From Lachnospiraceae bacterium (lineage in GTDB: Bacteria; Bacillota; Clostridia; Lachnospirales; Lachnospiraceae), in NCBI GenBank assembly GCA_017617545.1, contig JAFZVZ010000035.1, positions 39,347 to 103,346 on the forward strand: a DNA stretch of 64,000 bases. The letters run 5' to 3'. Of this stretch, positions 43,914 through 56,944 are shown piece by piece. Positions within the stretch are counted from its first letter, which is position 1. Each line of letters opens with the position of its first letter. The translations under genes were made by a program, and so were the position numbers. Under the pieces are notes generated by a model that saw nothing but the letters and a program-made list of their open reading frames with translations, was not told where the DNA came from and did no database searches.

Positions 43914-45497
43914 ATGTGCTCCATCATGGGATATTGCGGCAGCTCCGCTGCCATGGAACGTTTTTTAACAGGGTTCGGGAGAACGAAGTCCCGCGGCCCG
44001 GACGACAGCAGGGTAGTGGAGACCGGAAACGGCATTCTCGGATTCCACCGGCTGGCGATCATGGGACTTCACCCGGAAGGAATGCAGCCGTTTGAGTCGA
44101 ACGGCTGTTATGCTGTTTGTAACGGTGAGATCTACGGATTTGAGAAGGTTCGCGATATGCTGCGAGAGAAGGGCTATACGTTCCAAAGCGACAGTGACTG
44201 TGAGGTCCTGCTGCCCCTGTACCATGAGTACGGAACGGATATGTTCGCGATGCTCGACGCTGAGTTCGCGTGCATTCTCTACGACGGAGAGACCGGCGAG
44301 TACATCGCAGCGCGCGATCCGATCGGTATCCGTCCCCTGTACTACGGGTACGATGAGGAAGGCACGATCGTGTTCGCCAGCGAGGCGAAGAACCTGATCG
44401 ATCTTGTGAAGGATGTACGCCCGTTCCCGCCCGGACACTTCTACAAGGACGGAAAATTCATCTGCTACCGTGATATCACCGCTGTGCGCAGCGTATGCAC
44501 GGACGATCTTGAGACCGCGTGCGCGAAGATCCGTGAGAAGCTTGTCGCGGGTGTGAAGAAGCGTCTTGTCGCCGATGCGAAGGTCGGTTTCCTTCTCTCG
44601 GGCGGACTGGATTCATCTCTTGTGTGCGCGATCGCCGCAAGGGAGTCCGACAAGCCGATCGAGACGTTTGCCATCGGCATGGAGAAGGACGCGATCGACC
44701 TCAAGTACGCGCGTCAGGTGGCGGAGTTTATCGGCAGCCACCACACGGAAGTGTTCATGACGCCGGAGGAGGTTCTCACATCGCTTAAAGATGTCATTCA
44801 TCTGCTCGGAACGTACGATATCACGACGATCCGTGCGAGCATGGGCATGTACCTTGTGTGCATGGCGATCCACGAGACGACCGACATCCGCGTTCTGCTG
44901 ACCGGCGAGATCTCGGACGAGCTCTTCGGATACAAGTACACGGATTTTGCGCCGTCGGCGGAGGCGTTCCAGGCGGAGTCCGTGAAGCGTGTGAGAGAGC
45001 TGCACATGTACGACGTTCTCCGCGCGGACCGCTGCATCTCCGTGAACTCCTTAGAGGCGCGTGTTCCGTTCGGCGATCTCGATTTTGTGCAGTATGTGAT
45101 GGAGCTTGATCCCGCGAAGAAAATGAATGTTTACAACAAGGGCAAATACCTTCTGCGCCACGCGTTCGAGGGGCTGGGGTATCTGCCGGATGAGATATTG
45201 TGGCGTGAGAAGGCCGCATTTTCCGACGCGGTCGGACACTCGATGGTGGACGACCTGAAGGAGTATGCGGAGAAACAATACACGGACGAGGAATTCGAGG
45301 AGAAGCGCAGGAAGTACACCTTCGCGCAGCCGTTCACGAAGGAATCGCTTCTGTACCGCGAGATCTTCGAATCGTTCTACCCCGGGCAGGCGGAGATGGT
45401 TGTCGATTTCTGGATGCCCAACAAGGAGTGGGAAGGCTGCAACGTCAACGACCCTTCGGCGCGCGTGTTGTCGAACTACGGCGCGAGCGGCGAGTGA
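43914..45497 (+). CDS. asnB: Asparagine synthase, glutamine-hydrolysing
   Basis: A 527-residue class II amidotransferase. Cys2 (MCSIMGYCG) is the nucleophile after removal of Met, with SRGPDD, CNGEIY and the synthetase signature LSGGLDSSL near residue 228. It makes asparagine from aspartate, ATP and glutamine. GGAGG lies ten bases upstream. It is slightly shorter than E. coli AsnB but complete. Confidence 0.95.
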   Translation: MCSIMGYCGSSAAMERFLTGFGRTKSRGPDDSRVVETGNGILGFHRLAIMGLHPEGMQPFESNGCYAVCNGEIYGFEKVRDMLREKGYTFQSDSDCEVLLPLYHEYGTDMFAMLDAEFACILYDGETGEYIAARDPIGIRPLYYGYDEEGTIVFASEAKNLIDLVKDVRPFPPGHFYKDGKFICYRDITAVRSVCTDDLETACAKIREKLVAGVKKRLVADAKVGFLLSGGLDSSLVCAIAARESDKPIETFAIGMEKDAIDLKYARQVAEFIGSHHTEVFMTPEEVLTSLKDVIHLLGTYDITTIRASMGMYLVCMAIHETTDIRVLLTGEISDELFGYKYTDFAPSAEAFQAESVKRVRELHMYDVLRADRCISVNSLEARVPFGDLDFVQYVMELDPAKKMNVYNKGKYLLRHAFEGLGYLPDEILWREKAAFSDAVGHSMVDDLKEYAEKQYTDEEFEEKRRKYTFAQPFTKESLLYREIFESFYPGQAEMVVDFWMPNKEWEGCNVNDPSARVLSNYGASGE

Positions 45498-45589
45498 TCA
45501 TAAGGCAGAGCGAATGACGTTTTGACGGAGCAGTGAGGGCAATCTTCGGATGAGCCCGGCAAAGTTGGATTAAAATGTGAAGCCTGTAA

Positions 45590-48666
<3,077 letters not shown>

Positions 48667-48737
48667 ACGGTCACGCGAAAGACTCCCGGGAGCGGGCAGC
48701 GGTCTGAGTGAAAGAACTTCGCGAACGTGAAACGGGT

Positions 48738-48766
48738 ACTTGACGAATTGGTCAAGTGAGTATAAT
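48738..48766 (+). promoter_or_regulatory. carA promoter with overlapping palindrome
   Basis: TTGACG, 15 bases, TATAAT. The palindrome ACTTGAC-N6-GTCAAGT at 48738-48757 covers the -35 and half the spacer, so it may be an operator. The short spacer suggests a weak or activated promoter. Confidence 0.6.
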
Positions 48767-48888
48767 GTATGGTGAGATGTAACGCACGCGCGCGTGCCCG
48801 CGAGAAGCGAAGAACCGCGCAGGCGTTTACGGGATGAAGTTTTACCGGATAAAATGAAAGGCACAGCAGGTGCGAAAGGAAGCGGAAT

Positions 48889-50100
48889 ATGAATTCTGCA
48901 AAACGGAAAATCGTCCTTGAGGACGGTCAGCAGTACATCGGCGATCCGTTCGGAGCGGACGGTGAGAAGATTTTGGAGCTGGTGTTCAACACCTCCATGG
49001 TCGGGTATCAGGAGATCCTCTCGGATCCGTCATACACGGACCAGGCGGTCGTGATGACATACCCTTTGATCGGAAATTACGGCATGGCGGACGACGATTA
49101 CGAGTCGCTGCGGCCGACCATCGGCGCACTGGTCGTGCGCGAGTATAACGACGAACCGTCGAACTTCCGCAGCACGCGGACGCTCGGCGACGTGATGAAG
49201 GAGTACGGGATCGTCGGACTGAGCGGAGTGGATACGCGAAAGATCGCGCGTTCCGTGCGTGACTACGGAAGCCGCCTTGCGATCATCACCGACGCGGACA
49301 CACCGACGGAGGAGTGCCTTGAGAAGCTGCGCTCGTATGACGCGCCCAAGGATGCGGTGTCCCGCGTGAGCTGCGCCGAGACCTGGGTCTCAAAGGCGAA
49401 GCACGCGCTGGCGTACGCGATTGATCCGGTGGACGTTGTCGCGATCGACTGCGGCATGAAGCAGAATATCGTCCGCTCCCTGAACAAGAGAAACTGCAAG
49501 GTCACCGTTGTTCCGTGGAATACGCCGGCCGAGGTGATCCTCGCGATGCAGCCGGACGGAGTGTTTATCTCAAACGGCCCCGGAGATCCGAAGGATGTGC
49601 CGGAGACCATCGAGACGGTGAGGAAGCTGATCGGAAAGAAGCCGATCTTCGGCATCTGCCTCGGACACCAGATCCTGTCGCTCGCGTTCGGCGCGGAGAC
49701 ATACAAACTGAAATTCGGCCACCGCGGCGGAAACCATCCGGTGAAGGAACTCTCCACCGGCAAGATCGAGATCACGTCGCAGAACCACTCCTACGCGGTG
49801 GATGCGGAAAGCCTAAAGAATACGCCGCTCACGGCAACGCACATCAATATTCTCGACAACACGATCGAGGGCGTTGCCTGCCCGGAGAAGCTAGCGTTCA
49901 GCGTGCAGTACCATCCGGAGAGCGCGCCGGGACCGCAGGACAGCAGTTACCTGTTCGACCGCTTTGTGAAAATGATGAAGACCGGCGAGCTTGACCTGAG
50001 CGAGCGGTTCGTGAGAGAAGTCCCTGACCCGACAGCGGAAATGAGAGATCCGTCGGCATACAGAGCCAAGGCTGAAGCGATGTTCGGAAAGGGGGAGTGA
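48889..50100 (+). CDS. carA: Carbamoyl-phosphate synthase small subunit
   Basis: A 403-residue glutaminase subunit. N-terminal FNTSMVGYQEILSDPSYTDQ, then the class I amidotransferase site GICLGHQ and VQYHPESAPGP. The ammonia travels to CarB. AAGGAAG precedes ATG. It is followed four bases later by carB. Confidence 0.97.
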   Translation: MNSAKRKIVLEDGQQYIGDPFGADGEKILELVFNTSMVGYQEILSDPSYTDQAVVMTYPLIGNYGMADDDYESLRPTIGALVVREYNDEPSNFRSTRTLGDVMKEYGIVGLSGVDTRKIARSVRDYGSRLAIITDADTPTEECLEKLRSYDAPKDAVSRVSCAETWVSKAKHALAYAIDPVDVVAIDCGMKQNIVRSLNKRNCKVTVVPWNTPAEVILAMQPDGVFISNGPGDPKDVPETIETVRKLIGKKPIFGICLGHQILSLAFGAETYKLKFGHRGGNHPVKELSTGKIEITSQNHSYAVDAESLKNTPLTATHINILDNTIEGVACPEKLAFSVQYHPESAPGPQDSSYLFDRFVKMMKTGELDLSERFVREVPDPTAEMRDPSAYRAKAEAMFGKGE

Positions 50101-50103
50101 GAC

Positions 50104-53100
50104 ATGCCGAAACGTACTGATATCAAAAAAGTGCTTGTCATCGGCTCCGGCCCGATCGTCATCGGCCAGGCGGCGGAGTTTGACTACGCGGGAACACAGG
50201 CCTGCCTCGCGCTGCGCGAGGAGGGCTACGAGGTTGTATTGTGCAACTCAAACCCCGCGACGATCATGACGGACACGCGGATCGCAGACAAGGTTTACAT
50301 GGAGCCCCTGACGCTTGAGTACCTTGCCAAGATCATCCGCTATGAGCGTCCGGACGCGATCCTTCCGGGCATCGGCGGACAGACCGGATTAAACCTTGCG
50401 ATCCAGCTGGAGCGCAAGGGCATCCTCAAGGAGTGCCGCGTGGAGCTCCTCGGCACGAGAAGCCGCAGTATTGAGCAGGCGGAGGACCGTGAGCTTTTCA
50501 AGGAGCTGTGCGAAAGCCTCGGCGAGCCGGTGCTTCCGTCGGAGACGGTTAGCACGGAGGAGGAAGGAATCGAGGCGGTTTCCCGGATCGGATATCCGGT
50601 CGTGCTTCGTCCCGCGTTCACTCTCGGCGGCACGGGCGGCGGTTTCGTAGAGAGGGAGGAGGACTTCCTTCCGATGCTCCGTCACGCGCTTGAGCTGTCA
50701 CCTGTCTCACAGGTTCTGGTGGAGCGCAGCGTGCGCGGCTTCAAGGAGATCGAGTACGAGGTGATGCGTGATCGTAACGACACGGCCATCACAATCTGTA
50801 ACATGGAAAATCTCGACCCGGTGGGTATCCACACGGGCGATTCCGTCGTCGTCTGCCCTTCGCAGACGCTGACCAACAAAGAGTATCACATGCTTCGCGA
50901 CAGCGCCTTGAAGATCATCCGCGCGCTGCAGATCGAGGGCGGCTGCAACGTGCAGTTCGCGCTGGATCCGAAGTCGTTCCAGTATTATCTGATCGAGGTC
51001 AACCCCAGAGTGTCCCGCTCCTCGGCGCTCGCGTCGAAGGCGAGCGGATATCCGATCGCACGCGTCTCCGCGAAGATCGGTGTCGGCATGACGCTCGATG
51101 AGATCCACATTGCCAACACGCCCGCGTCGTTCGAGCCCGCGCTCGACTACGTGGTCACGAAGCTTCCGCGCTTCCCGTTCGACAAATTCGCCGACGCGAA
51201 CAACACGCTCTCCACGCAGATGAAGGCGACCGGCGAGACCATGAGCGTCGGACGCACCTTCGAGGAGAGCCTCCTAAAGGGCATTCGTTCCCTTGAGAAC
51301 GGCGCGACCCAGCTTCGTCTCGCGAAGTTCGAGGGCCGGACGAAGGAGGAGCTTCTTTCTTACATCCGCATCGGTACCGACGACCGTCTGTACGCGATCG
51401 CGGAGCTGATGCGCCTCGGCTGTGACAACGAGACCATCGCGCACGCAACCTCGATCGACATGTTCTTCCTTCGGAAAATACGCAACATCATCGAGGCGGA
51501 GGAGGCCGTGAGCAAGGCTCCCGGCGATGTTGAAGCGCTCCGAAAGGCAAAGCGCATCGGCATGTCCGACCGGGAGATCGCAGGTCTCTGGAACATGGAA
51601 GAGGTCGACATTTTCCGAATGAGAGAAGAGAACGGCATCATGCCGGTCTACAAGATGATCGACACGTGCGCCTCGGAGTTCGAGAGCTACATCCCGTATT
51701 TCTACTCGACCTATGAGGAGGAAAATGAGTCCCGCGTCTCGGACAAGAAGAAGGTCATCGTGCTCGGTTCCGGCCCCATCCGCATCGGACAGGGCGTCGA
51801 GTTTGACTATTCCACCGTGCACGCTGTTCAGACGATCCAGAAGGCGGGCTACGAGGCCATCGTCATCAACAACAACCCCGAGACGGTATCCACGGATTAC
51901 ACGTGCTCGGATAAGCTGTATTTTGAGCCGCTGTGCGTCGAGGACGTGATGAACATCATCCGCCTCGAGGACCCCGAGGGCGTCATCGTGACACTCGGCG
52001 GTCAGACGGCCGTCAACCTCGCGGAGCCTCTGGCAAAGCGCGGCGTGAAGATCCTCGGCACCGACTGCGATGCCATCGACAAGGCGGAGAACAGAGACTC
52101 GTTCGAGCATCTGCTTCTTGAACTCAACATCCCGCAGCCGACGGGCCGCGCGGTAACGAGCATCGAGGAAGGCATCGAGGCTGCGAAGGAGATCGGGTAC
52201 CCGGTTTTAGTGCGCCCGAGCTTCGTGCTCGGCGGTCGCGCAATGCAGATCGTGGCGAAGGAAGAATCGCTGTGGGAGTACATGCGCACGGCCGTGCAGA
52301 TCGACGAGGACAAGCCGGTCCTGGTGGACCGCTACATCCGCGGCAAGGAGGTTGAGGTCGATGCCGTGTGTGACGGTACGGACGTGTTCGTGCCGGGCAT
52401 CATGGAGCTTGTGGAGCGCACTGGCGTGCATTCCGGCGACTCCATCAGCGTGTATCCGTCCTACAGCCTTTCCGATGAAGTGAAGAAGACGATCCTTGAT
52501 TATACGAAGCGGCTCGGTATCGGCATCGGCATCCGCGGACTGTACAACATCCAGTTCATCGTGGATCCGACCGACACGGTCTACATCATCGAGGTGAACC
52601 CTCGTTCCTCGAGAACGGTTCCGTTCCTCTCGAAGGCGACGGGCTATCCGCTCGCGGACATCGGAACGCTTGTATCGCTCGGCGTTTCACTGAAAGAGCA
52701 GGGCATCACGGAGATCTACCCGAAGGAGAAGGAACGCTACTACGTGAAGGTTCCCGCATTTTCCTTCTCGAAGCTGTTCGGAATGGACGCTTACCTCTCG
52801 CCCGAGATGAAGTCGACCGGCGAGGCGATCGGCTACGACAAGCTGTTGCACCGCGCGGCGTACAAGGCACTGATCGCGTCGGGACTGACGCTCAAGAGCT
52901 ACGGCACGGTTTTAGTCAGCGTCGCGGACGAGGACAAGGAAGAGACGTTGCCGCTCATCAAGCGGTTCTACGATATGGGCTTCAACATCGAGGCGACTTC
53001 GCTCACGGGCGAGGTGCTCAAGGAGCACGGCATCCGCACGAGGATCCGCCACAAGCCGAGCGAGGGCAGCGAGGAAGTGCTCGAGTCGATCAAGGCCGGC

Positions 53101-53286
53101 TACGTGAGCTACGTGATCAACACGCGTGCTATCATCTCCGGCGTTCACTACGGGGACGGTGTGGCTATCCGCCGTGTCGCGGCGCAGAACAACGTGCCGC
53201 TGCTCACATCGCTCGACACGGTGCGGCTCGTTCTGCAGGTGCTCGAGGAGGGCACGATGCGCGTCTCGACGATCGACGCGGAGTGA
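50104..53286 (+). CDS. carB: Carbamoyl-phosphate synthase large subunit
   Basis: A 1060-residue subunit with two homologous ATP-grasp halves. The first starts KKVLVIGSGPIVIGQAAEFD; the second starts KKVIVLGSGPIRIGQGVEFD near residue 552. RPAFTLGGTGGG and RPSFVLGGRAM are the matching grasp loops, and an MGS-like allosteric domain ends the protein. It feeds pyrimidine and arginine synthesis. Length is normal. Confidence 0.98.
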   Translation: MPKRTDIKKVLVIGSGPIVIGQAAEFDYAGTQACLALREEGYEVVLCNSNPATIMTDTRIADKVYMEPLTLEYLAKIIRYERPDAILPGIGGQTGLNLAIQLERKGILKECRVELLGTRSRSIEQAEDRELFKELCESLGEPVLPSETVSTEEEGIEAVSRIGYPVVLRPAFTLGGTGGGFVEREEDFLPMLRHALELSPVSQVLVERSVRGFKEIEYEVMRDRNDTAITICNMENLDPVGIHTGDSVVVCPSQTLTNKEYHMLRDSALKIIRALQIEGGCNVQFALDPKSFQYYLIEVNPRVSRSSALASKASGYPIARVSAKIGVGMTLDEIHIANTPASFEPALDYVVTKLPRFPFDKFADANNTLSTQMKATGETMSVGRTFEESLLKGIRSLENGATQLRLAKFEGRTKEELLSYIRIGTDDRLYAIAELMRLGCDNETIAHATSIDMFFLRKIRNIIEAEEAVSKAPGDVEALRKAKRIGMSDREIAGLWNMEEVDIFRMREENGIMPVYKMIDTCASEFESYIPYFYSTYEEENESRVSDKKKVIVLGSGPIRIGQGVEFDYSTVHAVQTIQKAGYEAIVINNNPETVSTDYTCSDKLYFEPLCVEDVMNIIRLEDPEGVIVTLGGQTAVNLAEPLAKRGVKILGTDCDAIDKAENRDSFEHLLLELNIPQPTGRAVTSIEEGIEAAKEIGYPVLVRPSFVLGGRAMQIVAKEESLWEYMRTAVQIDEDKPVLVDRYIRGKEVEVDAVCDGTDVFVPGIMELVERTGVHSGDSISVYPSYSLSDEVKKTILDYTKRLGIGIGIRGLYNIQFIVDPTDTVYIIEVNPRSSRTVPFLSKATGYPLADIGTLVSLGVSLKEQGITEIYPKEKERYYVKVPAFSFSKLFGMDAYLSPEMKSTGEAIGYDKLLHRAAYKALIASGLTLKSYGTVLVSVADEDKEETLPLIKRFYDMGFNIEATSLTGEVLKEHGIRTRIRHKPSEGSEEVLESIKAGYVSYVINTRAIISGVHYGDGVAIRRVAAQNNVPLLTSLDTVRLVLQVLEEGTMRVSTIDAE

Positions 53287-53318
53287 CACAAGAAACAGAC
53301 GAAAGGAAGTATTTTGCC

Positions 53319-54506
53319 ATGAAACCGAACATGCATTATGCCGATCTGAAGGAGTCCTATCTCTTTTATCACATCGCGCAGAAGACGAAGAAATATCTCG
53401 AGGAAAATCCCGGTATGCATCTGTACCGCATGGGCATCGGCGATGTGTCGCTGCCGCTGTGCGACGCGGTGATCCGGGAGCTTCACGCGGCTGTCGACGA
53501 GCAGGCGGTGAAGGAGAGCTTCCACGGTTACATGCCGGAGTGCGGCGCGCCGTTTTTGCGTGCGCGCATTGCGGAGTACTACGGAAAGCGCGGCGTGCAG
53601 CTTGACGACGATGAAGTGTTCGTATCGAGCGGCGCGAGCGACGAGCTCGGCGATATCCTCGCCCTGTTTGACCAGAGCAACAGCTCGCTCGTGATCGAGC
53701 CCGCGTACCCTGCGTACGTGGACGCGAACGTGATGGACGGCCGCAAGGTCATGCATCTGGCTTCGGGCATCGACAACGGCTTCCTTCCGCTTCCCGATGA
53801 GAACACGAAGGCGGACGTTTTATACATCTGCTCGCCGAACAACCCGACGGGTGCGGTGTTCGGACGCGAGGCACTGACGAAGTGGGTTGAGTTTGCCAAC
53901 AAGACAGGCGCTGTGATCCTTTTTGACGCGGCGTATGAGGCATTTATCGAGGATCCAGAGCTTCCGCACAGCATCTTTGAGATCCCGGGCGCGAGAACGT
54001 GCGCGATCGAGATCTGCTCCCTGTCGAAGACGGCGGGCTTCACCGGTACGCGTCTCGGGTATACGGTCATCCCGAAGACGCTCGAGCGCGCGGGCATGAA
54101 CTTAAACGCCATGTGGGTGCGTAACCGTACGACGAAGACCAACGGTGTCTCGTACATCCTGCAGCGCGGCGGTTCCGCGGTATTCACGGAGGAAGGCCAG
54201 CGCCAGATCCACGAGAACATTCGCTTCTACAAGGAAAATGCAGCGATCCTGATGCGCGCTCTCGACAAGCTCGGCATCTGGTATTGCGGCGGCAAGAATG
54301 CGCCGTACATCTGGATGAAGTGCCCGGATGGCATGGGCAGCTGGGAATTCTTCGACCTGCTTCTCACGAAGATCCAGGTGGTCGGAACGCCCGGTGAGGG
54401 CTTCGGCTCCTGCGGTGAAGGGTTCTTCCGGTTCTCCACGTTCGGCAGCAGAGAGGACACGGAGGAGGCTGCGAGACGGCTTGTGGAGCTGTTGAAGAAG
54501 GACTGA
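53319..54506 (+). CDS. dapL: LL-diaminopimelate aminotransferase-like enzyme
   Basis: A 395-residue PLP aminotransferase of fold type I. PNMHYADLKESYLFYHIAQK, YRMGIGDVSLPL and the PLP lysine in SLSKTAGFTGTRLGYT match the DapL family, which makes LL-diaminopimelate in one step. ATG 53319 follows AAAGGAAG; an in-frame ATG at 53283 overlaps the carB stop and is less well supported. It runs on from carB without a terminator. Confidence 0.88.
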   Translation: MKPNMHYADLKESYLFYHIAQKTKKYLEENPGMHLYRMGIGDVSLPLCDAVIRELHAAVDEQAVKESFHGYMPECGAPFLRARIAEYYGKRGVQLDDDEVFVSSGASDELGDILALFDQSNSSLVIEPAYPAYVDANVMDGRKVMHLASGIDNGFLPLPDENTKADVLYICSPNNPTGAVFGREALTKWVEFANKTGAVILFDAAYEAFIEDPELPHSIFEIPGARTCAIEICSLSKTAGFTGTRLGYTVIPKTLERAGMNLNAMWVRNRTTKTNGVSYILQRGGSAVFTEEGQRQIHENIRFYKENAAILMRALDKLGIWYCGGKNAPYIWMKCPDGMGSWEFFDLLLTKIQVVGTPGEGFGSCGEGFFRFSTFGSREDTEEAARRLVELLKKD

Positions 54507-54579
54507 TCTTGCGACAGTTCCGAGTGCTGTTGATGAAGGAATACCATTGCGGTATCACAAGTTCACTATCCAATAAAAA

Positions 54580-54613
54580 ACGGGACGGTTCGCACTGCGG
54601 CGGATCGTCCCGT
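54580..54613 (-). terminator. Terminator of the Rrf2 gene
   Basis: ACGGGACG and CGTCCCGT pair, with a T run on the minus strand. It may also slow rightward transcription from dapL. Confidence 0.75.
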
Positions 54614-54624
54614 ATTTGGGCTTT

Positions 54625-55035
54625 TCAGGGTTGCTTCTTCGGGATCAGGTCGCTCAAGCGCTTGCCGTAGAAGAAATCATGCTGAAGCTTGTAATACTCC
54701 TCCCACAGGGGAAGCGTCTGACAGGCACTCTTCCGGGGACACTCGAAACCGCCCTCAGCGAGGCAGCTGACCGGAGCGAGCGGGCCCTCCATGATCTCGA
54801 GGACTTCGCCGATGATGTAATCCTCCGGCTTGCGGCACAGCTTGTAGCCGCCGCCCTTGCCGCTGGCGCCGGTAAGAAGACCTGCGGTGACCATCTCCTT
54901 GACAATGATCTCCAGATATTTTTTCGAAACCTCCTGCCGCTCCGCAACATCCTTGAGCGGAATGTAGGAACCGTTATCGTTCTCGGCAAGATCCAGAAGC
55001 ACGCGGATCGCGTAGCGACCTTTCGTAGATATCAT
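54625..55035 (-). CDS. Rrf2-family transcriptional regulator (IscR/CymR-like)
   Basis: A 136-residue winged-helix regulator starting MISTKGRYAIRVLLDLA. The recognition helix region is SKKYLEIIVKEMVTAGLL. Cysteines 91, 99 and 105 form C-x7-C-x5-C, close to the IscR cluster triad (C-x5-C-x5-C), so an Fe-S sensor is likely. It faces iscS divergently. The same palindrome lies in its own promoter and before iscS and metY, indicating control of cysteine and Fe-S supply. Confidence 0.92.
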   Translation of the reverse strand: MISTKGRYAIRVLLDLAENDNGSYIPLKDVAERQEVSKKYLEIIVKEMVTAGLLTGASGKGGGYKLCRKPEDYIIGEVLEIMEGPLAPVSCLAEGGFECPRKSACQTLPLWEEYYKLQHDFFYGKRLSDLIPKKQP

Positions 55036-55064
55036 ACGGAAAATACCCCCCTTCTCAATGTATT

Positions 55065-55098
55065 ACCTATTGTACCACAGGGTGAATAGGTAAATCAA
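55065..55098 (-). promoter_or_regulatory. Promoter of the Rrf2 gene with its operator
   Basis: On the minus strand TTGATT, 18 bases, TACAAT. The palindrome ACCTATT-N13-AATAGGT (55065-55091) covers the -10 and spacer. Confidence 0.75.
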
Positions 55099-55116
55099 GA
55101 GGAAAATGAATTAAAA

Positions 55117-55150
55117 ACCTATTGACACGGTAGGCAAATAGGTGTAAGAT
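55117..55150 (+). promoter_or_regulatory. iscS promoter with Rrf2 operator
   Basis: TTGACA (55122), 17 bases, TAAGAT (55145). The palindrome ACCTATT-N13-AATAGGT (55117-55143) has the same 7-13-7 layout as the Rrf2 gene's own site. Confidence 0.85.
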
Positions 55151-55232
55151 GCAACTGCCCGATGTGGGGAGAGAGCGTCTTCCCGAAATGGGACAGCAAC
55201 GGAGTTTCATTTTTCGAAGAAGGAGAGTTCCT

Positions 55233-56417
55233 ATGATATATGCGGATAACGCCGCGACAACGCGGATGAGCGATGCGGCTCTGAATACACTGATCGAGCT
55301 GTCGAAGGAAAACTACGGCAACGCTTCGAGTCTCTACAGCCTTGGACAGCGCTCGAAGGAAGTGCTTGAGAAAGCGAGAGAGGACATCGCAGCGGTGATC
55401 AACGCGCAGCCGCGGGAGATTTTGTTTACCTCCGGCGGAAGCGAGGCGGACAACCAGGCGATCCGCTCGGCGGCCGAGCTGGGAAAGGCGAAGGGCAGGA
55501 AGCACATTATCTCGAGCGCCTTCGAGCACCACGCGGTGCTGCACACGCTCGCTAAGCTTGAGAAGGAAGGCTTTGAGGTGACGCTTCTTCCGGTTCACGA
55601 GGACGGTCTGGTCCGTCCCGAAGAGCTGGCAGCGGCGATCCGCGAGGACACCGCTCTGGTGACGATCATGTACGCGAACAACGAGATCGGTACGATACAG
55701 CCGATCCGCGAACTCGGCGCGATCTGTCGCGAGCGGGGAGTTTTGTTCCACACGGACGCGGTGCAGGCAATCGGACACATCTCCGTGGATGTCGAGCGCG
55801 ACAACATTGACATGCTCTCAGCTTCGGCGCACAAGTTCCACGGCCCGAAGGGCAGTGGCTTTCTGTATTTCCGCAAGGGCATCCGCCTGACGAACATCAT
55901 CGAGGGCGGCGCGCAGGAGCGCGGCAAGCGCGCGGGCACGGAAAATGTACCCGGCATCGCGGCGATGGCAACAGCTCTGACGGAAGCTGCGGCGACGCTT
56001 GAGGAGCGCGCGAAGGTGACGCGGGAAAAGCGTGACCGGCTGATCAAGGGACTCCTGGAGATCCCGCACTCGGCGCTCAACGGTGACGCGACGAAGAGAC
56101 TGCCTTCCAACGTGAACTTCTGCTTTGAGGGCATCGAGGGCGAGTCGTTGCTGCTTCTTCTGGACGACCGCGGGATCGCGGCTTCGTCGGGAAGCGCGTG
56201 TACGTCCGGATCGCTCGATCCGAGCCACGTGCTGCTCGCGATCGGAAGAGTGCACGATGTCGCGCACGGTTCGCTTCGCTTAAGCATCGGCGACGATATC
56301 ACCGACGAGGAAGTCGATTACATTGTTAAAAATGTTCGTGAGGTCGTCGAGTACCTCCGCGGGTTCTCACCGATCTGGCGCGATCTGACGGCGGGAAAGA
56401 AGCAGTTTATCCTGTAG
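55233..56417 (+). CDS. iscS: Cysteine desulfurase
   Basis: A 394-residue PLP enzyme that takes sulphur from cysteine for Fe-S assembly. YADNAATTRMSDAAL opens the protein; SAHKFHGPKG carries the PLP lysine; SSGSACTSGS carries the active cysteine. ATG 55233 has AAGGAGAG upstream. It is transcribed from the Rrf2-controlled promoter, followed by iscU. Confidence 0.95.
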   Translation: MIYADNAATTRMSDAALNTLIELSKENYGNASSLYSLGQRSKEVLEKAREDIAAVINAQPREILFTSGGSEADNQAIRSAAELGKAKGRKHIISSAFEHHAVLHTLAKLEKEGFEVTLLPVHEDGLVRPEELAAAIREDTALVTIMYANNEIGTIQPIRELGAICRERGVLFHTDAVQAIGHISVDVERDNIDMLSASAHKFHGPKGSGFLYFRKGIRLTNIIEGGAQERGKRAGTENVPGIAAMATALTEAAATLEERAKVTREKRDRLIKGLLEIPHSALNGDATKRLPSNVNFCFEGIEGESLLLLLDDRGIAASSGSACTSGSLDPSHVLLAIGRVHDVAHGSLRLSIGDDITDEEVDYIVKNVREVVEYLRGFSPIWRDLTAGKKQFIL

Positions 56418-56509
56418 GAGAGGAACATTTTCCGAAGACTGCGGGACGGACATGGCACAGGGAGTAGTATTCAAAGCATACAGGATTGATATAACAGGAG
56501 GAATCAAAC

Positions 56510-56944
56510 ATGGCACTGTACAGCGATAAGGTTATGGATCATTTCAGAAATCCGCGCAACGTGGGCGTGATCGAGGATGCGGACGGCGTCGGAGAAGTCG
56601 GCAACGCCAAGTGCGGCGATATTATGAAAATGTATTTAAAGATTGACAATGACATCATCACGGATGTAAAATTCGAGACGTTTGGCTGTGGCAGCGCCAT
56701 TGCTTCCAGTTCGATGGCGACGGAGCTGATCAAGGGCAAGCCCGTTTCCGAGGCGATGGCGTTGACGAACAAAGCGGTGGCCGAGGCTCTTGACGGGCTG
56801 CCGGACTACAAGATGCATTGCTCGGTACTGGCGGAGGAAGCCATCCGCAATGCGCTCGAAGACTATGAAAGAAAGAAGGGAGAGGAAGTCTCCCCGCAGG
56901 TAAATGAAGACAATGGCGAAAGTGAAGGCGAAAGCCGCAATTGA
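56510..56944 (+). CDS. iscU: Fe-S cluster scaffold protein, IscU/NifU-like
   Basis: A 144-residue scaffold with the three ligand cysteines in KCGD, GCGSAIASSS and HCSVLAEEA. It receives sulphur from IscS and iron to build clusters. An acidic tail of about 20 residues is added. GGAGG precedes ATG by eight bases. The last 41 bases overlap the next gene. Confidence 0.95.
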   Translation: MALYSDKVMDHFRNPRNVGVIEDADGVGEVGNAKCGDIMKMYLKIDNDIITDVKFETFGCGSAIASSSMATELIKGKPVSEAMALTNKAVAEALDGLPDYKMHCSVLAEEAIRNALEDYERKKGEEVSPQVNEDNGESEGESRN

